Shown here in pieces: positions 26,813 through 36,350 of a DNA stretch of 64,000 nt; positions within the stretch are counted from its first letter, which is position 1; every line of letters begins with the position of its first letter. Position numbers and translations under genes: made by a program. Origin of the DNA: Microbacterium hydrocarbonoxydans (lineage in GTDB: Bacteria; Actinomycetota; Actinomycetes; Actinomycetales; Microbacteriaceae). The DNA is taken from NCBI RefSeq assembly GCF_900105205.1, contig NZ_FNSQ01000005.1:1426001-1490000 (forward strand). Reading direction: 5' to 3'. A model generated the notes under the pieces. The model made no database searches and was not told the DNA's origin. It saw nothing but the letters and a program-made list of their open reading frames with translations.

Positions 26813-26843
26813 AAATGGCCACCCATCGTTGGGTGGCCATTTT
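26813..26843 (+). terminator. rrn operon terminator
   Basis: A perfect 13-bp stem (26813-26825 with 26830-26842), a TCGT loop and a short T-run ending near 26843. It ends the rrn transcript 30 bases before the next gene's ATG. Confidence 0.93.
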
Positions 26844-26873
26844 GCGTTAACAACATCGAGAACAGGGAGCATC

Positions 26874-29228
26874 ATGCCGGAAGAGGAAGAGCGCCGTCCG
26901 CGTCGCAACGACGACAATGGATCGCGCGGTCAGCGCCCCTCCGGAGGACGTCCCGATCAGAACCGCACGGGAGGGCCGCGTCGCGACGGCGGCGCACCCC
27001 GTACGGGTGGCTACAACCGTGACAACCGTGATGGTGGCGCTCCGCGTTCGGGTGGTTACAACCGCGACAACCGTGATGGTGGCGCTCCGCGCACTGGCGT
27101 CTACAACCGTGATGGTGGCGCTCCGCGCTCGGGTGGTTACAACCGTGATGGTGGCGCTCCGCGCTCGGGTGGTTACAACCGTGACAGCCGTGACGGTGGC
27201 GCTCCGCGTTCGGGTGGCTACAACCGTGACAACCGTGATGGTGCCGCACCGCGCACTGGTGGCTACAACCGTGATGGTGGTGCTCCTCGCTCGGGTGGTT
27301 ACAACCGTGACAACCGTGATGGTGGTGCTCCGCGTTCGGGTGGTTACAACCGTGACAGCCGTGACGGTGGCGCTCCGCGTTCGGGTGGCTACAACCGTGA
27401 CAACCGTGATGGTGCCGCACCCCGCACTGGTGGCTACAACCGTGACGGTGGCGCTCCGCGCTCGGGTGGCTACAACCGCGACAGCCGTGACGGAGGTGCT
27501 CCTCGCTCGGGTGGCTACAACCGCGACAGCCGTGACGGTGGTGCTCCGCGCTCGGGTGGCTACAACCGCGACGGTGGCGCTCCGCGCTCGGGCCGTGACA
27601 ACCGTGACGGTGGCGCACCCCGCACTGGCGGGTACAACCGTGACAACCGTGACGGTGGCGCACCCCGCACTGGCGGGTACAACCGCGACAACCGCGATGG
27701 CGGCGCACCCCGCACTGGCGGGTACAACCGTGACAACCGTGACGGTGGTGCTCCGCGTTCGGGTGGGTACAACCGTGACAACCGTGACGGTGGTGCTCCG
27801 CGTTCGGGTGGGTACAACCGTGACAACCGTGACGGTGGTGCTCCGCGCACTGGTGGGTACAACCGCGACAGCCGTGACGGTGGTGCTCCGCGCTCGGGTG
27901 GCTACAACCGTGACAGCCGTGACGGTGGTGCTCCGCGCTCGGGTGGCTACAACCGTGACAGCCGTGACGGTGGTGCTCCCCGCACCGGTGGCTACAACCG
28001 TGACAGCCGTGATGGTGGCGCTCCCCGCACCGGTGGCTACAACCGCGACAACCGCGATTCCCGTGGTGGCGCTCCGGAACGTGGCTCGTCCCGCTCCTAC
28101 CCGCAGCGCGGGGGAGAGGGTCGCGAGCGGCCCATTCAGGCATCCGGCGATCGCCCGCGCTTCAATGACCCGCACATCCCTGACGAGGTCACGGCACGCG
28201 ATCTGCACACGTCTGCGCGTAACGAGCTGAAGACGCTCAGCAAGGAGAACGCCGAACTGGTCGCACGTCATCTCGCGATGGCATCACGTCTGATCGACGA
28301 GGATCCCGCACTGGCGCATGAGCACGCCCTCGCAGCATCCCGTCGCGCCGGCCGTATCGCCATCGTGCGCGAGACGCTGGGAATCACCGCTTACGCCACG
28401 GAGGACTTCGCACTTGCGCTGCGCGAGCTGCGTACCTACCGTCGCATCTCGGGCAAGGACGACCAGATCGCACTGATGGTCGACAGCGAGCGCGGTATCG
28501 GGCGTCCCGACCGTGCCCTGGAGACGGGTCGTGCGGTCGATCGCACAACGCTGCCGACACCGGTCCGTGTGTCCCTCGCGATCGCGATGTCCGGAGCGCG
28601 GCTCGACCAGGGCGACCTCGAACTCGCGCTCGGCGAGCTCGAGATCCCCGAGCTCGATCCGGACCGCGCTTTCGAGTGGAGCCCGGCGCTGTTCGCGGCC
28701 CGCGCTGCCGTGCTCGAGGATCTCGGACGCACCGACGAGGCCGAGTTCTGGGCACACCGTGCCGAGGTCGCCGCGGAGGCGCTCGGCGTCGACGAGGCAG
28801 GCGACGAGGAGATCATCATCGAGGACGGCCTGATCGAGGGCGAGTCCGACGATGAGACCGAGGGCGTTGAGCCGGCCGCGGATGGCAACCGTATCGAGAC
28901 GCTCGACGCAGATGCCGCAGATGACGCAGACGACGCATCCGATGCCCCCGATGCCGCCGACGCAGACGACGCAGACGACGCCGACGACGCGAGCGACGCC
29001 GACGGTGCGCCGGTCGCCGCCGAGGGCGCTGAAGCGGTCGATGCTCCCGAGGACGCAATCGAGGCGGAGCCCTCGATCGAGTCCGAGCCGTCGATCGACG
29101 ACGAGGTGCGCGAACTGCTGGGCGAAGACGTCTACGAGGCGGCCACCGAGGACAGCGCTGACAGCACCGACAGCACCGACAGCACCGACGGTGACCGTCG
29201 CGCTTCGGGTACGTCCGAGGAGGCGTAG
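26874..29228 (+). CDS. TPR-like protein with an Arg/Gly/Tyr/Asn repeat domain
   Basis: 784 residues from the ATG at 26874 (AGGGAG site 5 bases upstream). Residues 1-38 are charged; residues 39-395 consist of 25 repeats of GGAPR(S/T)GGYNRDNRD or the 12-residue form without the second NRD/SRD; residues about 425-640 are an alpha-helical TPR-like region (HTSARNELKTLSKENAELVA, ALALRELRTYRR, LGRTDEAEFWAHRAE); the tail, about 655-784, is rich in Asp, Ala and Glu. The gene lies between tyrS and the HAD gene, the place of the TPR protein Rv1691 in M. tuberculosis, so the C-terminal part is probably its orthologue and the repeats an added domain. The repeats resemble RGG-type RNA-binding, condensate-forming segments. 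Some annotations call such proteins primosomal; I see no support. Confidence 0.85.
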   Translation: MPEEEERRPRRNDDNGSRGQRPSGGRPDQNRTGGPRRDGGAPRTGGYNRDNRDGGAPRSGGYNRDNRDGGAPRTGVYNRDGGAPRSGGYNRDGGAPRSGGYNRDSRDGGAPRSGGYNRDNRDGAAPRTGGYNRDGGAPRSGGYNRDNRDGGAPRSGGYNRDSRDGGAPRSGGYNRDNRDGAAPRTGGYNRDGGAPRSGGYNRDSRDGGAPRSGGYNRDSRDGGAPRSGGYNRDGGAPRSGRDNRDGGAPRTGGYNRDNRDGGAPRTGGYNRDNRDGGAPRTGGYNRDNRDGGAPRSGGYNRDNRDGGAPRSGGYNRDNRDGGAPRTGGYNRDSRDGGAPRSGGYNRDSRDGGAPRSGGYNRDSRDGGAPRTGGYNRDSRDGGAPRTGGYNRDNRDSRGGAPERGSSRSYPQRGGEGRERPIQASGDRPRFNDPHIPDEVTARDLHTSARNELKTLSKENAELVARHLAMASRLIDEDPALAHEHALAASRRAGRIAIVRETLGITAYATEDFALALRELRTYRRISGKDDQIALMVDSERGIGRPDRALETGRAVDRTTLPTPVRVSLAIAMSGARLDQGDLELALGELEIPELDPDRAFEWSPALFAARAAVLEDLGRTDEAEFWAHRAEVAAEALGVDEAGDEEIIIEDGLIEGESDDETEGVEPAADGNRIETLDADAADDADDASDAPDAADADDADDADDASDADGAPVAAEGAEAVDAPEDAIEAEPSIESEPSIDDEVRELLGEDVYEAATEDSADSTDSTDSTDGDRRASGTSEEA
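26988..28058 (+). repeat. 25-unit coding tandem repeat (45/36 bp)
   Basis: Nineteen 45-base and six 36-base units in frame, 1071 bases in all. Units differ mainly at synonymous positions and by S/T and N/S swaps. Two units begin GAAPR and one has the aberrant end SGRDNRD. The tandem structure allows in-frame expansion and contraction. Confidence 0.95.
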
Positions 29229-30265
29229 TGGGGCTGTTCTCCAAGAAGGCCATGGCGTCGACTCCGCTCGACGGAGTCGACGCCGTCCTGGCCGATCTCG
29301 ACGGTGTCGTATACGCGGGTCCCGGTGCCCTGCCCCACGCGGTGGAGAGCCTGAATGCGGCCGCCGTCACGGCACGGCTGGGCTACATCACGAACAACGC
29401 GTCGCGCACGGATGCCTCCGTCGCCGAGCATCTCACGAGTCTCGGTCTGGACGTCGCACCGGCGGATGTCATCACGAGCCCCCAGGCGGCCATGCGGCTG
29501 CTGGCAGACATCGTGCCGCCGCCTGCGACGCTGCTCATCGTCGGTGGCGCCGGCCTCGTCGACGAGGCGGAGAAGGCGGGATACACCGTCACCCGCAGTG
29601 CCGATGATGCTCCGGATGCCGTGGTGCAGGGTTTCGCCCCCGAAGTGGCCTGGACCGACCTCGCCGAGGCGGCGTTCGCGCTGAAGGTCCCGGAAGAAGA
29701 GGGTGGCATCCCCTGGATCGCGACCAACACCGACTGGACGATCCCTCGCGAGCGTGGCGTCGCGCCGGGCAACGGCACACTCGTCTCCGCTGTGCACACG
29801 GCCATCGGCCGACTGGCCACGGTGGCGGGCAAGCCGGAGACGCCGATCTTCGAGGAGGCGACGGAACGCTTCGGCGCTCGGAAGCCGCTCTTCATCGGCG
29901 ACCGCCTCGACACCGACATCCTCGGCGCCGTGCGGGCGGGGATCGACTCGGCATTGGTGCTCACGGGCATCGACCGGCCGAAGCACGTCCTGGCGGCGCC
30001 CGAGGGCTCGCGTCCCACGTACATCCTCAGCGACCTGCGTGAGCTCCATGAGCCATACCCGACGGTCACCGTCAAGGACGGCGTGCATTCGGTCAACGGC
30101 GCGGCGGTGCGAGTATCCGGTGCCGATGTCGAGATCGTCGCCGAGGGTGACTCGCAGATCGACCTCCTCCGTGCGGGAGCGGCCGCGATCTGGGCGTCGG
30201 GTACGCCGGTTTTCGTGCTGCGCGTCCCCGAACGGCTCTACGACGACCCCTTCCACCGTCCCTGA
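29228..30265 (+). CDS. HAD-superfamily (IIA) hydrolase
   Basis: 345 residues. The GTG start shares a base with the stop of the TPR gene (TAGTG). HAD motif I is LADLDGVVYAG with nucleophile Asp23 and general acid Asp25; motif II lies in YITNNASRT, and motif III/IV in KPLFIGDRLDTDILGA. The cap and size fit the NagD/PGP-like IIA subfamily, which dephosphorylates small metabolites such as p-nitrophenyl phosphate, glycerol phosphate or nucleotides. The order with tlyA downstream is conserved in actinobacteria (Rv1692-Rv1694). Real substrate unknown. Confidence 0.92.
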   Translation: MGLFSKKAMASTPLDGVDAVLADLDGVVYAGPGALPHAVESLNAAAVTARLGYITNNASRTDASVAEHLTSLGLDVAPADVITSPQAAMRLLADIVPPPATLLIVGGAGLVDEAEKAGYTVTRSADDAPDAVVQGFAPEVAWTDLAEAAFALKVPEEEGGIPWIATNTDWTIPRERGVAPGNGTLVSAVHTAIGRLATVAGKPETPIFEEATERFGARKPLFIGDRLDTDILGAVRAGIDSALVLTGIDRPKHVLAAPEGSRPTYILSDLRELHEPYPTVTVKDGVHSVNGAAVRVSGADVEIVAEGDSQIDLLRAGAAAIWASGTPVFVLRVPERLYDDPFHRP

Positions 30266-30267
30266 TC

Positions 30268-30296
30268 CCGCTCTTCCCGGATAACCCGGGGAGCGG
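30268..30296 (+). terminator. Hairpin after the HAD gene
   Basis: CCGCTC (30268-30273) pairs with GAGCGG (30291-30296), and CCCGG with CCGGG inside, two bases after the stop codon. Likely a terminator; no T-run. Confidence 0.55.
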
Positions 30297-30429
30297 TGAA
30301 CGGGGGGTGCAGGCTGCCTCCCTGGGCAAGTGACGCCGGCTGCGCCGGACCGCGCACCACGCGATGCGAGCACGCGCGCGTGCGCCGTGGCTCCGCCGAC
30401 GCGTCGGCCCCGCCGCGTACAGTAGAACC

Positions 30430-30606
30430 GTGAGCGAAGAGACGACGAACGCACCGACCGACGGTCTGTGGAGTCGGCTGCGCCTGATCGAGGGGCAGCC
30501 GCTCGCTGCCAGAGCAGGCGCGTACTCCGGACTGCACGACGAGCTCTCCCGCCGCCTCGACAGCGGAGCCAAGCTCGACCAGCGCGACGCGCCGGGCGCC
30601 CGATGA
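30430..30606 (+). CDS. Small conserved-position protein upstream of tlyA
   Basis: 58 residues from the GTG at 30430. TACAGT at 30418-30423 sits six bases before it, a leaderless promoter. The sequence is hydrophilic, with a predicted helix around LRLIEGQPLAARAGAYSGLHDELSRRL. No domain is recognised. Its overlap with tlyA (ATGA) and its place between the HAD gene and tlyA match the small gene Rv1693 of M. tuberculosis, which supports it as real. Confidence 0.75.
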   Translation: MSEETTNAPTDGLWSRLRLIEGQPLAARAGAYSGLHDELSRRLDSGAKLDQRDAPGAR

Positions 30607-31400
30607 CACGACTCGATGCCGCCCTCGCCGCGCGAGGACTCGCCCGTTCGCGCACCCATGCGGCCACACTCATCGCCGACGGACTGGTGAGCGTCGACGG
30701 GCGACCGGTCGTGAAGGCATCCACCTCCGTCGCCGACACCTCGGAGCTCAGCGTCGCGGGGGCCGATCACTACGTCGGACGAGGCGCGCACAAGCTGATC
30801 GCCGCGCTCGACGGTTTCGCCGTCCCGGTCGAGGGGCGCCTCGCCCTGGACATGGGGGCGTCCACCGGCGGCTTCACGCAGGTGCTCCGCGAACGGGGCG
30901 CGCGTCGTGTGCTGGCCGTCGACGTGGGTCATGACCAGATGGCACCGGCCGTCGCAGCCGACCCCGCCGTGGTGGTCGTCGAAGGCTTCAATGTCCGCCA
31001 CATGACGCCCGAGAATCTGCAGAGCGTCACCGGTGAGGCTTCGGCCCCCGAACTCGTGGTCGGCGACCTCTCGTTCATCTCCCTCGAACTCGTGCTCCCC
31101 GCCATCGCGAGCGTCGCGGCGCCCGGCGCCGACATCATCCTGCTCGTGAAGCCTCAGTTCGAGGTGGGGCGAACCGCGGTGCGCGGCGGCCTCGTCACCG
31201 ACCCGGCCACGCGCGCCGACGCCGTCGCCCGCACCGCGTGGAGCGCCTGGGACGCGGGACTCGGGATGCTCGGAATCCTCGCATCGCCGATCCTCGGCAC
31301 GCACGGCAACTCGGAGTATCTCCTGCACCTCGCGCCGGGACGCGGCAGTGATCCGTCAGAATGGTCGGACCGCATCAACGCACTGGCAGGGAGACGATGA
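30603..31400 (+). CDS. tlyA: 16S/23S rRNA 2'-O-methyltransferase TlyA
   Basis: 265 residues from the ATG at 30603. TlyA methylates ribose of 16S C1409 and 23S C1920 (E. coli numbering), and its loss gives capreomycin/viomycin resistance in mycobacteria. Residues 1-62 form an S4 domain ([20 protein letters not shown]); the rest is an FtsJ-type SAM methyltransferase with LDMGASTGGFTQVL at about 82-95 and the Lys-Asp-Lys-Glu elements spread over DHYVGRGAHKL, DVGHDQM and LLVKPQFEVG. Coupled by overlaps to the genes on both sides. Confidence 0.95.
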   Translation: MTRLDAALAARGLARSRTHAATLIADGLVSVDGRPVVKASTSVADTSELSVAGADHYVGRGAHKLIAALDGFAVPVEGRLALDMGASTGGFTQVLRERGARRVLAVDVGHDQMAPAVAADPAVVVVEGFNVRHMTPENLQSVTGEASAPELVVGDLSFISLELVLPAIASVAAPGADIILLVKPQFEVGRTAVRGGLVTDPATRADAVARTAWSAWDAGLGMLGILASPILGTHGNSEYLLHLAPGRGSDPSEWSDRINALAGRR

Positions 31401-32311
31401 ACGAGCGCAACATCCTGGTCGTCGCTCACGCCGGCCGGGACGAGACCGTGGCCGCAGCCAGACGCGTGGTCGACGAACTGCGCAGCGCCGGCGCACGCCC
31501 GGTCCTCGCCGCCGACGACAGTCTCGACCTGCAGGCCGTCGATGCGCACTTCGCCGATGTCGACGTGCTCGGCGACACCGTGCAGCAGGAGGAGCTCGAA
31601 CTCGCGATCGTGCTCGGCGGCGACGGCACGATCCTCCGCGCGGCAGAGCTGGTGCGCGGCTGCGCGGCGCCGGTGCTCGGCATCAACATGGGGCACGTCG
31701 GATTCCTCGCCGAGATCGATCGCGATGACATGGATGCCGCTGTGCGCCGGGTCATCGCCCGCGACTACACGGTCGAGGAGCGGCTGGCCCTGTCCGTGCG
31801 CGTCAAGGACGTCGACGGCACCGTCGTCTACGAGACCTTCGCGCTGAACGAGGCGACCGTCGAGAAGGCCAGCCGCGAGCGCATGATCGAGATCGTCCTC
31901 GAGATCGACGGACTGCCGCTGTCGAGCTTCGGCTGCGACGGCATGGTCGTCTCCACGCCGACCGGCTCCACGGCCTACAACTTCTCGGCGGGCGGACCCG
32001 TCATCTGGCCGCGCGTCGAAGCGATCGCCGTCGTCCCGCTGTCGGCCCATGCGCTCTTCGCGAAGCCGCTCGTCGTGAGTCCGGACGCCGCAGTCGCCAT
32101 CGAGATGCTCGAGGGCACCTCCGGTGCGGGCATCCTCTGGTGCGACGGTCGACGGTCACACGATCTTCCTCCCGGTGCGCGCGTCGTGGTGCGACGCTCG
32201 TCGCGCCCGGTGCGGCTCGCACGCCTGCATCCGACCGCCTTCACCAACCGCCTGGTGCGCAAGTTCCAACTGCCGGTCGCCGGGTGGCGCGGGCAGGGGG
32301 CGACGTCATGA
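31397..32311 (+). CDS. nadK: NAD kinase
   Basis: 304 residues from the ATG at 31397, which overlaps the tlyA stop. Phosphorylates NAD to NADP with ATP or polyphosphate. The GGDGT motif is at about residues 74-78 (IVLGGDGTILRAAEL) and the NAD-binding NEATVEK and TPTGSTAYNFSAGGPV blocks follow. The latter contains the conserved GGP segment. The position between tlyA and recN is conserved across actinobacteria. Confidence 0.97.
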   Translation: MNERNILVVAHAGRDETVAAARRVVDELRSAGARPVLAADDSLDLQAVDAHFADVDVLGDTVQQEELELAIVLGGDGTILRAAELVRGCAAPVLGINMGHVGFLAEIDRDDMDAAVRRVIARDYTVEERLALSVRVKDVDGTVVYETFALNEATVEKASRERMIEIVLEIDGLPLSSFGCDGMVVSTPTGSTAYNFSAGGPVIWPRVEAIAVVPLSAHALFAKPLVVSPDAAVAIEMLEGTSGAGILWCDGRRSHDLPPGARVVVRRSSRPVRLARLHPTAFTNRLVRKFQLPVAGWRGQGATS

Positions 32312-33999
32312 TCGAGGAGATGCGGATGCAGGGCCTCGGCGTCATCGCCGACGCCGTGCTGCCCCTCGGCGCGGGGTTCACCGCCATCACGGGTGAGACC
32401 GGCGCCGGCAAGACCATGGTGGTCACGGGACTCGGACTGCTGCTCGGCCAGCGTGCCGATTCGGGCGCGGTGCGAGCCGGTGCGAACCAGGCCTCGGTCG
32501 CCGGCGTGTGGATCGTCCCGGAGACGGGGGACGTCGCCGACATCGTCTCCGATGCCGGGGGAGAGCTGGAGCCCGCAGGCTCGGGCTCTGCCGAGCTCTA
32601 CGTCTCGCGCACGCTCAGCGCCGAAGGCCGCAGCCGCGCCAGCGTCGGTGGCCGCGCTGCTCCCGCCGGCGTGCTGTCCGCCCTCGCTGAGGAGCTCGTC
32701 GTCGTGCACGGGCAGTCCGAGCAGCTCCGCCTGCGCTCCTCTGCCGCACAGCGCGACGCCCTCGACCGCTTCGGCGGGGCTCCCATCGCGTCGGCGCTGG
32801 AGGCGTACGGAGCGGCGTTCGAGCGGTGGCGTGCGCTGGACGCCGAGATCACCGACATCACCGAGAACCGTGATCGCCGTGCCGAGGAGGCGACCCGGTT
32901 GCGCGAGGCATTGGCGCTCATCGAGGCCGCCGCACCGGAGCCCGGCGAAGACGTCGCACTCGCCGCGCGTGCCGAGCGCCTCGCGAACGCCGAGGAGCTA
33001 CGGCTCGCCGCCTCCCTCGCCCACGGCGCGCTGTCGAACGAAGAGGGCGAACCGGATGCCTCCGTACTCGTCGCCGAGGCCCGCCGCGCGCTCGAGCGCG
33101 TCTCGGATGCATCCCTGACCGAGGTCTCGGAGACGCTCGCCGACATCGGCTATCGCATCGCCGACGTCGCGGTGCAGCTGTCGACCTACCTCGCCGACCT
33201 CGACGAGTCCGGCCCGCATGAACTCGCAGCAGTCGAGGAGCGCCGGGCGGCGCTCGGCACGCTGATCCGTGCCCACGGCTCGCTGGATGACGCACTGAAG
33301 CTCTGGCAGACGGGTTCGACGCGGCTCGCGGAGCTCGACGACGACGATGAGCGGCTCGTGAATCTCGAAGCCGAGCGGGATGCCGCGCGCGCCGAGCTCG
33401 ACGCGAAGGCCGACGCTCTCACGAGCGAGCGCACGGAGGCCGCCCGCCGGCTGGGCGTGGCCGTGAGCGAGGAGCTGCATGCGCTCGCGATGCCCGATGC
33501 CAGGCTCGAGGTCGCCGTCACTCCGGGATCCGAGAGCACGCATGGTCGGGACGACGTCGCGATCCTCCTCGCCCCGCACCCTGGTGCCGAGCCGCGCTCG
33601 GTCGGGAAGGGGGCATCCGGCGGAGAGCTCTCCCGGGTGATGCTCGCGATCGAGGTCGTCATCGCGGGCACCGACCCCGTGCCGACGTTCGTGTTCGACG
33701 AGGTCGACGCCGGCATCGGCGGCGCCGCTGCGATCGAGGTGGGCCGACGACTCGCCCGGCTCGCAGAGAAGTCGCAGGTCATCGCCGTGACGCATCTCGC
33801 GCAGGTCGCCGCGTTCGCCACCAATCATCTTTCGGTCGTCAAATCCAACGACGGCGCGGTCACCGCATCCAGTGTCCGCCGTCTGGACGGCCCCGAACGC
33901 GAGGCCGAGATGGCTCGTCTGCTCTCGGGACTCGCCGATTCGGATGCTGCTCTCACCCACGCCAGGGAACTTCTCACCCTCGGCACCTCCGGCGACTGA
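32308..33999 (+). CDS. recN: DNA repair ATPase RecN
   Basis: 563 residues from the ATG at 32308 inside the nadK stop; the longer frame beginning in nadK is rejected. RecN is an SMC-like ATPase that gathers broken DNA ends. Walker A GETGAGKT is at residues 29-36; the signature [14 protein letters not shown] and Walker [16 protein letters not shown] are in the last third, and the middle (about residues 170-400) is a coiled coil. No SOS box is visible immediately upstream because the gene is read through from nadK. Confidence 0.96.
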   Translation: MIEEMRMQGLGVIADAVLPLGAGFTAITGETGAGKTMVVTGLGLLLGQRADSGAVRAGANQASVAGVWIVPETGDVADIVSDAGGELEPAGSGSAELYVSRTLSAEGRSRASVGGRAAPAGVLSALAEELVVVHGQSEQLRLRSSAAQRDALDRFGGAPIASALEAYGAAFERWRALDAEITDITENRDRRAEEATRLREALALIEAAAPEPGEDVALAARAERLANAEELRLAASLAHGALSNEEGEPDASVLVAEARRALERVSDASLTEVSETLADIGYRIADVAVQLSTYLADLDESGPHELAAVEERRAALGTLIRAHGSLDDALKLWQTGSTRLAELDDDDERLVNLEAERDAARAELDAKADALTSERTEAARRLGVAVSEELHALAMPDARLEVAVTPGSESTHGRDDVAILLAPHPGAEPRSVGKGASGGELSRVMLAIEVVIAGTDPVPTFVFDEVDAGIGGAAAIEVGRRLARLAEKSQVIAVTHLAQVAAFATNHLSVVKSNDGAVTASSVRRLDGPEREAEMARLLSGLADSDAALTHARELLTLGTSGD

Positions 34000-34013
34000 T
34001 AGGATCGAAGCCC

Positions 34014-35735
34014 GTGATGAACTCTTCTTCTGCGGGGCCCAAGAACGACACGACCAAGCACATCTTTGTGACGGGTGGTGTCGTTTCGTCTTTGGGTAAG
34101 GGGCTCACTGCCGCAAGCCTCGGCAACCTCCTCACCGCCCGCGGACTCCGCGTCGTGATGCAGAAGCTCGACCCGTATCTGAACGTCGATCCGGGAACGA
34201 TGAACCCGTTCCAGCACGGTGAGGTGTTCGTCACGGATGACGGAGCCGAGACCGATCTCGACATCGGCCACTACGAGCGCTTCCTCGACATCAACCTGTC
34301 CCAGGCCGCGAACGTCACGACCGGCCAGATCTACTCGCAGGTCATCGCCCGCGAACGTCGCGGCGAGTACCTCGGCGACACCGTGCAGGTCATCCCGCAC
34401 ATCACGGACGAGATCAAGCGCCGCATGCGTCTGCAGGCCACCGAGGACCCGCGCCCCGACGTCATCATCACCGAGGTCGGCGGAACCGTCGGTGACATCG
34501 AGTCGCAGCCGTTCCTCGAGTCCGCCCGCCAGCTGCGTCACGAGCTCGGCCGTGACAGCGTGTTCTTCGTCCACGTCTCGCTCGTGCCGTTCATGGGCGC
34601 GTCCGGCGAGCAGAAGACCAAGCCGACGCAGCACTCGGTCGCAGCTCTCCGCCAGGTCGGCATCCAGCCGGATGCGCTCGTGCTGCGCAGCGATCGCCCG
34701 GTCAGCGAGAGCAACCGCAACAAGATCGCCCTGATGTGCGATGTCGACGCCGAGGGCGTCATCAACACGGTCGACCTGCCGAGCATCTACGACATCCCCT
34801 CGACGCTCAACGACCAGGGCCTGGACTCGTACATCGTCCGCCGCCTCGGCCTCGACCGAAAGGCCGCGGAAGAGGTCGACTGGTCGCGCTGGAGCAAGGT
34901 CCTGCACGCGGTGCACAACCCCAAGCACGAGGTCACGATCGGACTCGTCGGCAAGTACATCGACCTCCCCGACGCCTACCTGTCGGTCACCGAGGCGCTC
35001 AAGGCCGGCGGTTTCGCGCAGGAGACCAAGGTCAACATCCGCTGGATCCCCTCTGACCGTTGCGAGACCCCGGAGGGTGCGCGCGAGCAGCTCGCCGCTC
35101 TCGACGGCATCTGCGTTCCCGGCGGCTTCGGGATCCGCGGCATCGAAGGCAAGCTGGGCGCACTGAAGTTCGCCCGCGAGCAGGGCATCCCGACCCTCGG
35201 ACTGTGCCTGGGTCTGCAGTGCATGGTCATCGAGTACGCGCGGGATGTCGCCGGCATCGCCGACGCGTCGTCGAGCGAGTTCGACCCGGAGACCACCGAG
35301 CCCGTGATCGCGACGATGGCAGAGCAGATCGAGATCCTCGACGGCGGCGACCTGGGCGGCACGATGCGCCTGGGCCTCTACCAGGCGGCCCTGGCGGAGG
35401 GTTCGCTGGCCCGCGAGCTGTACGGCGCGGCCGAGGCATCCGAGCGTCACCGTCACCGTTACGAGGTCAACAACGCCTATCGCACGCGCCTCTCCGACGC
35501 AGGGCTGGTCTTCTCGGGCCTGAACCCCGACCTCGATCTCGTCGAGTTCGTCGAGCTGCCGCGCGATGTGCACCCGTACTACATCGCGACCCAGGCCCAC
35601 CCGGAGCTGCGCTCGCGTCCGACCGACCCGCACCCGCTGTTCCGCGGCCTCGTCGGAGCCGCCATCGAGCGGCACCGTTCGAGCGAGCTGTTCGACGTCG
35701 AAGCCGATGCCGACTTCAGCGAAGCCGATGCGTGA
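34014..35735 (+). CDS. pyrG: CTP synthase
   Basis: 573 residues counting from the GTG at 34014; the adjacent ATG at 34017 is equally possible. TAGGAT at 34000-34005 fits a leaderless transcript. CTP synthase aminates UTP with glutamine ammonia. The N-terminal synthetase begins [15 protein letters not shown]; the C-terminal glutamine amidotransferase shows GGFGIRG, the nucleophile Cys398 in [16 protein letters not shown], and the His-Glu pair near the end (THPEL-like [10 protein letters not shown]). In M. tuberculosis two genes (Rv1697-Rv1698) lie between recN and pyrG; here only 14 bases do. Confidence 0.98.
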   Translation: MMNSSSAGPKNDTTKHIFVTGGVVSSLGKGLTAASLGNLLTARGLRVVMQKLDPYLNVDPGTMNPFQHGEVFVTDDGAETDLDIGHYERFLDINLSQAANVTTGQIYSQVIARERRGEYLGDTVQVIPHITDEIKRRMRLQATEDPRPDVIITEVGGTVGDIESQPFLESARQLRHELGRDSVFFVHVSLVPFMGASGEQKTKPTQHSVAALRQVGIQPDALVLRSDRPVSESNRNKIALMCDVDAEGVINTVDLPSIYDIPSTLNDQGLDSYIVRRLGLDRKAAEEVDWSRWSKVLHAVHNPKHEVTIGLVGKYIDLPDAYLSVTEALKAGGFAQETKVNIRWIPSDRCETPEGAREQLAALDGICVPGGFGIRGIEGKLGALKFAREQGIPTLGLCLGLQCMVIEYARDVAGIADASSSEFDPETTEPVIATMAEQIEILDGGDLGGTMRLGLYQAALAEGSLARELYGAAEASERHRHRYEVNNAYRTRLSDAGLVFSGLNPDLDLVEFVELPRDVHPYYIATQAHPELRSRPTDPHPLFRGLVGAAIERHRSSELFDVEADADFSEADA

Positions 35736-36349
35736 GTACGGCGAAGCCGATGTCTGAGTCCGACGAGCGCATGCCCGAGTTCGACGACCTGCGCGACGAG
35801 CCCTTCGACCCTGAGGTGCTCAGCAGCGAGGTCGCGTTCGAGGGCGTCGTCTGGAACGTCCGCGACGACCGAGTGCGGTACGGCGACGGAGAGATCCGTC
35901 GCCAGTACGTCGCGCACACCGGCGCGGTCGCGATCCTGGCTCTCGACGACGACGGCCGTGTGCTGCTGATCCAGCAGTACCGGCATCCGATCCGCCACCG
36001 TGACTGGGAATTGCCGGCCGGCCTGCTCGACGTCGCGGGGGAGGAGCCTGTCATGGCTGCTCAGCGCGAGCTCGCGGAGGAGGCCGACCTCGTCGCCACG
36101 CACTGGGAGCCGCTCGTATCGTCCTGGACCACCCCCGGGGGCAACGACGAGGAGATCCACATCTTCCTCGCGACCGGGATCTCCGCGGCCGACTCCGCCC
36201 ACGCCCGTGAGGACGAAGAAGCCGACATCCGCGTCGAATGGGTGCCCCTGGATGCCGCGGTGCGAGCGGTGCTCGAGGGACGGATGCGCAACGGCATCCT
36301 GAGCATCGGCGTCCTGGCGGCCGCGCAGAGGCTGCGCGACCGAGGCTGA
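35732..36349 (+). CDS. Nudix hydrolase, ADP-ribose pyrophosphatase type
   Basis: 205 residues from the GTG at 35732, which overlaps the pyrG stop (GTGA); an ATG at 35750 is an alternative. The Nudix box is at about residues 97-120 ([22 protein letters not shown]), preceded by the ADPRase-like [26 protein letters not shown] region. Likely hydrolyses ADP-ribose or related nucleotide sugars with Mg2+. The order pyrG-nudix-xerD is the same as Rv1699-Rv1701. A 12-base sequence, GCGAAGCCGATG, occurs twice around the junction. Confidence 0.93.
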   Translation: MSTAKPMSESDERMPEFDDLRDEPFDPEVLSSEVAFEGVVWNVRDDRVRYGDGEIRRQYVAHTGAVAILALDDDGRVLLIQQYRHPIRHRDWELPAGLLDVAGEEPVMAAQRELAEEADLVATHWEPLVSSWTTPGGNDEEIHIFLATGISAADSAHAREDEEADIRVEWVPLDAAVRAVLEGRMRNGILSIGVLAAAQRLRDRG

Positions 36350-36350
36350 G

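Noticed and set aside
26988-28058. CRISPR-like array
   Set aside because: The units are in frame, 36 or 45 bases, without unique spacers, and encode a protein domain.
26847-28271. 474-codon minus-strand frame rich in Val and Thr opposite the repeat protein
   Set aside because: It is the reverse complement of the coding repeats; start and composition are artefacts.
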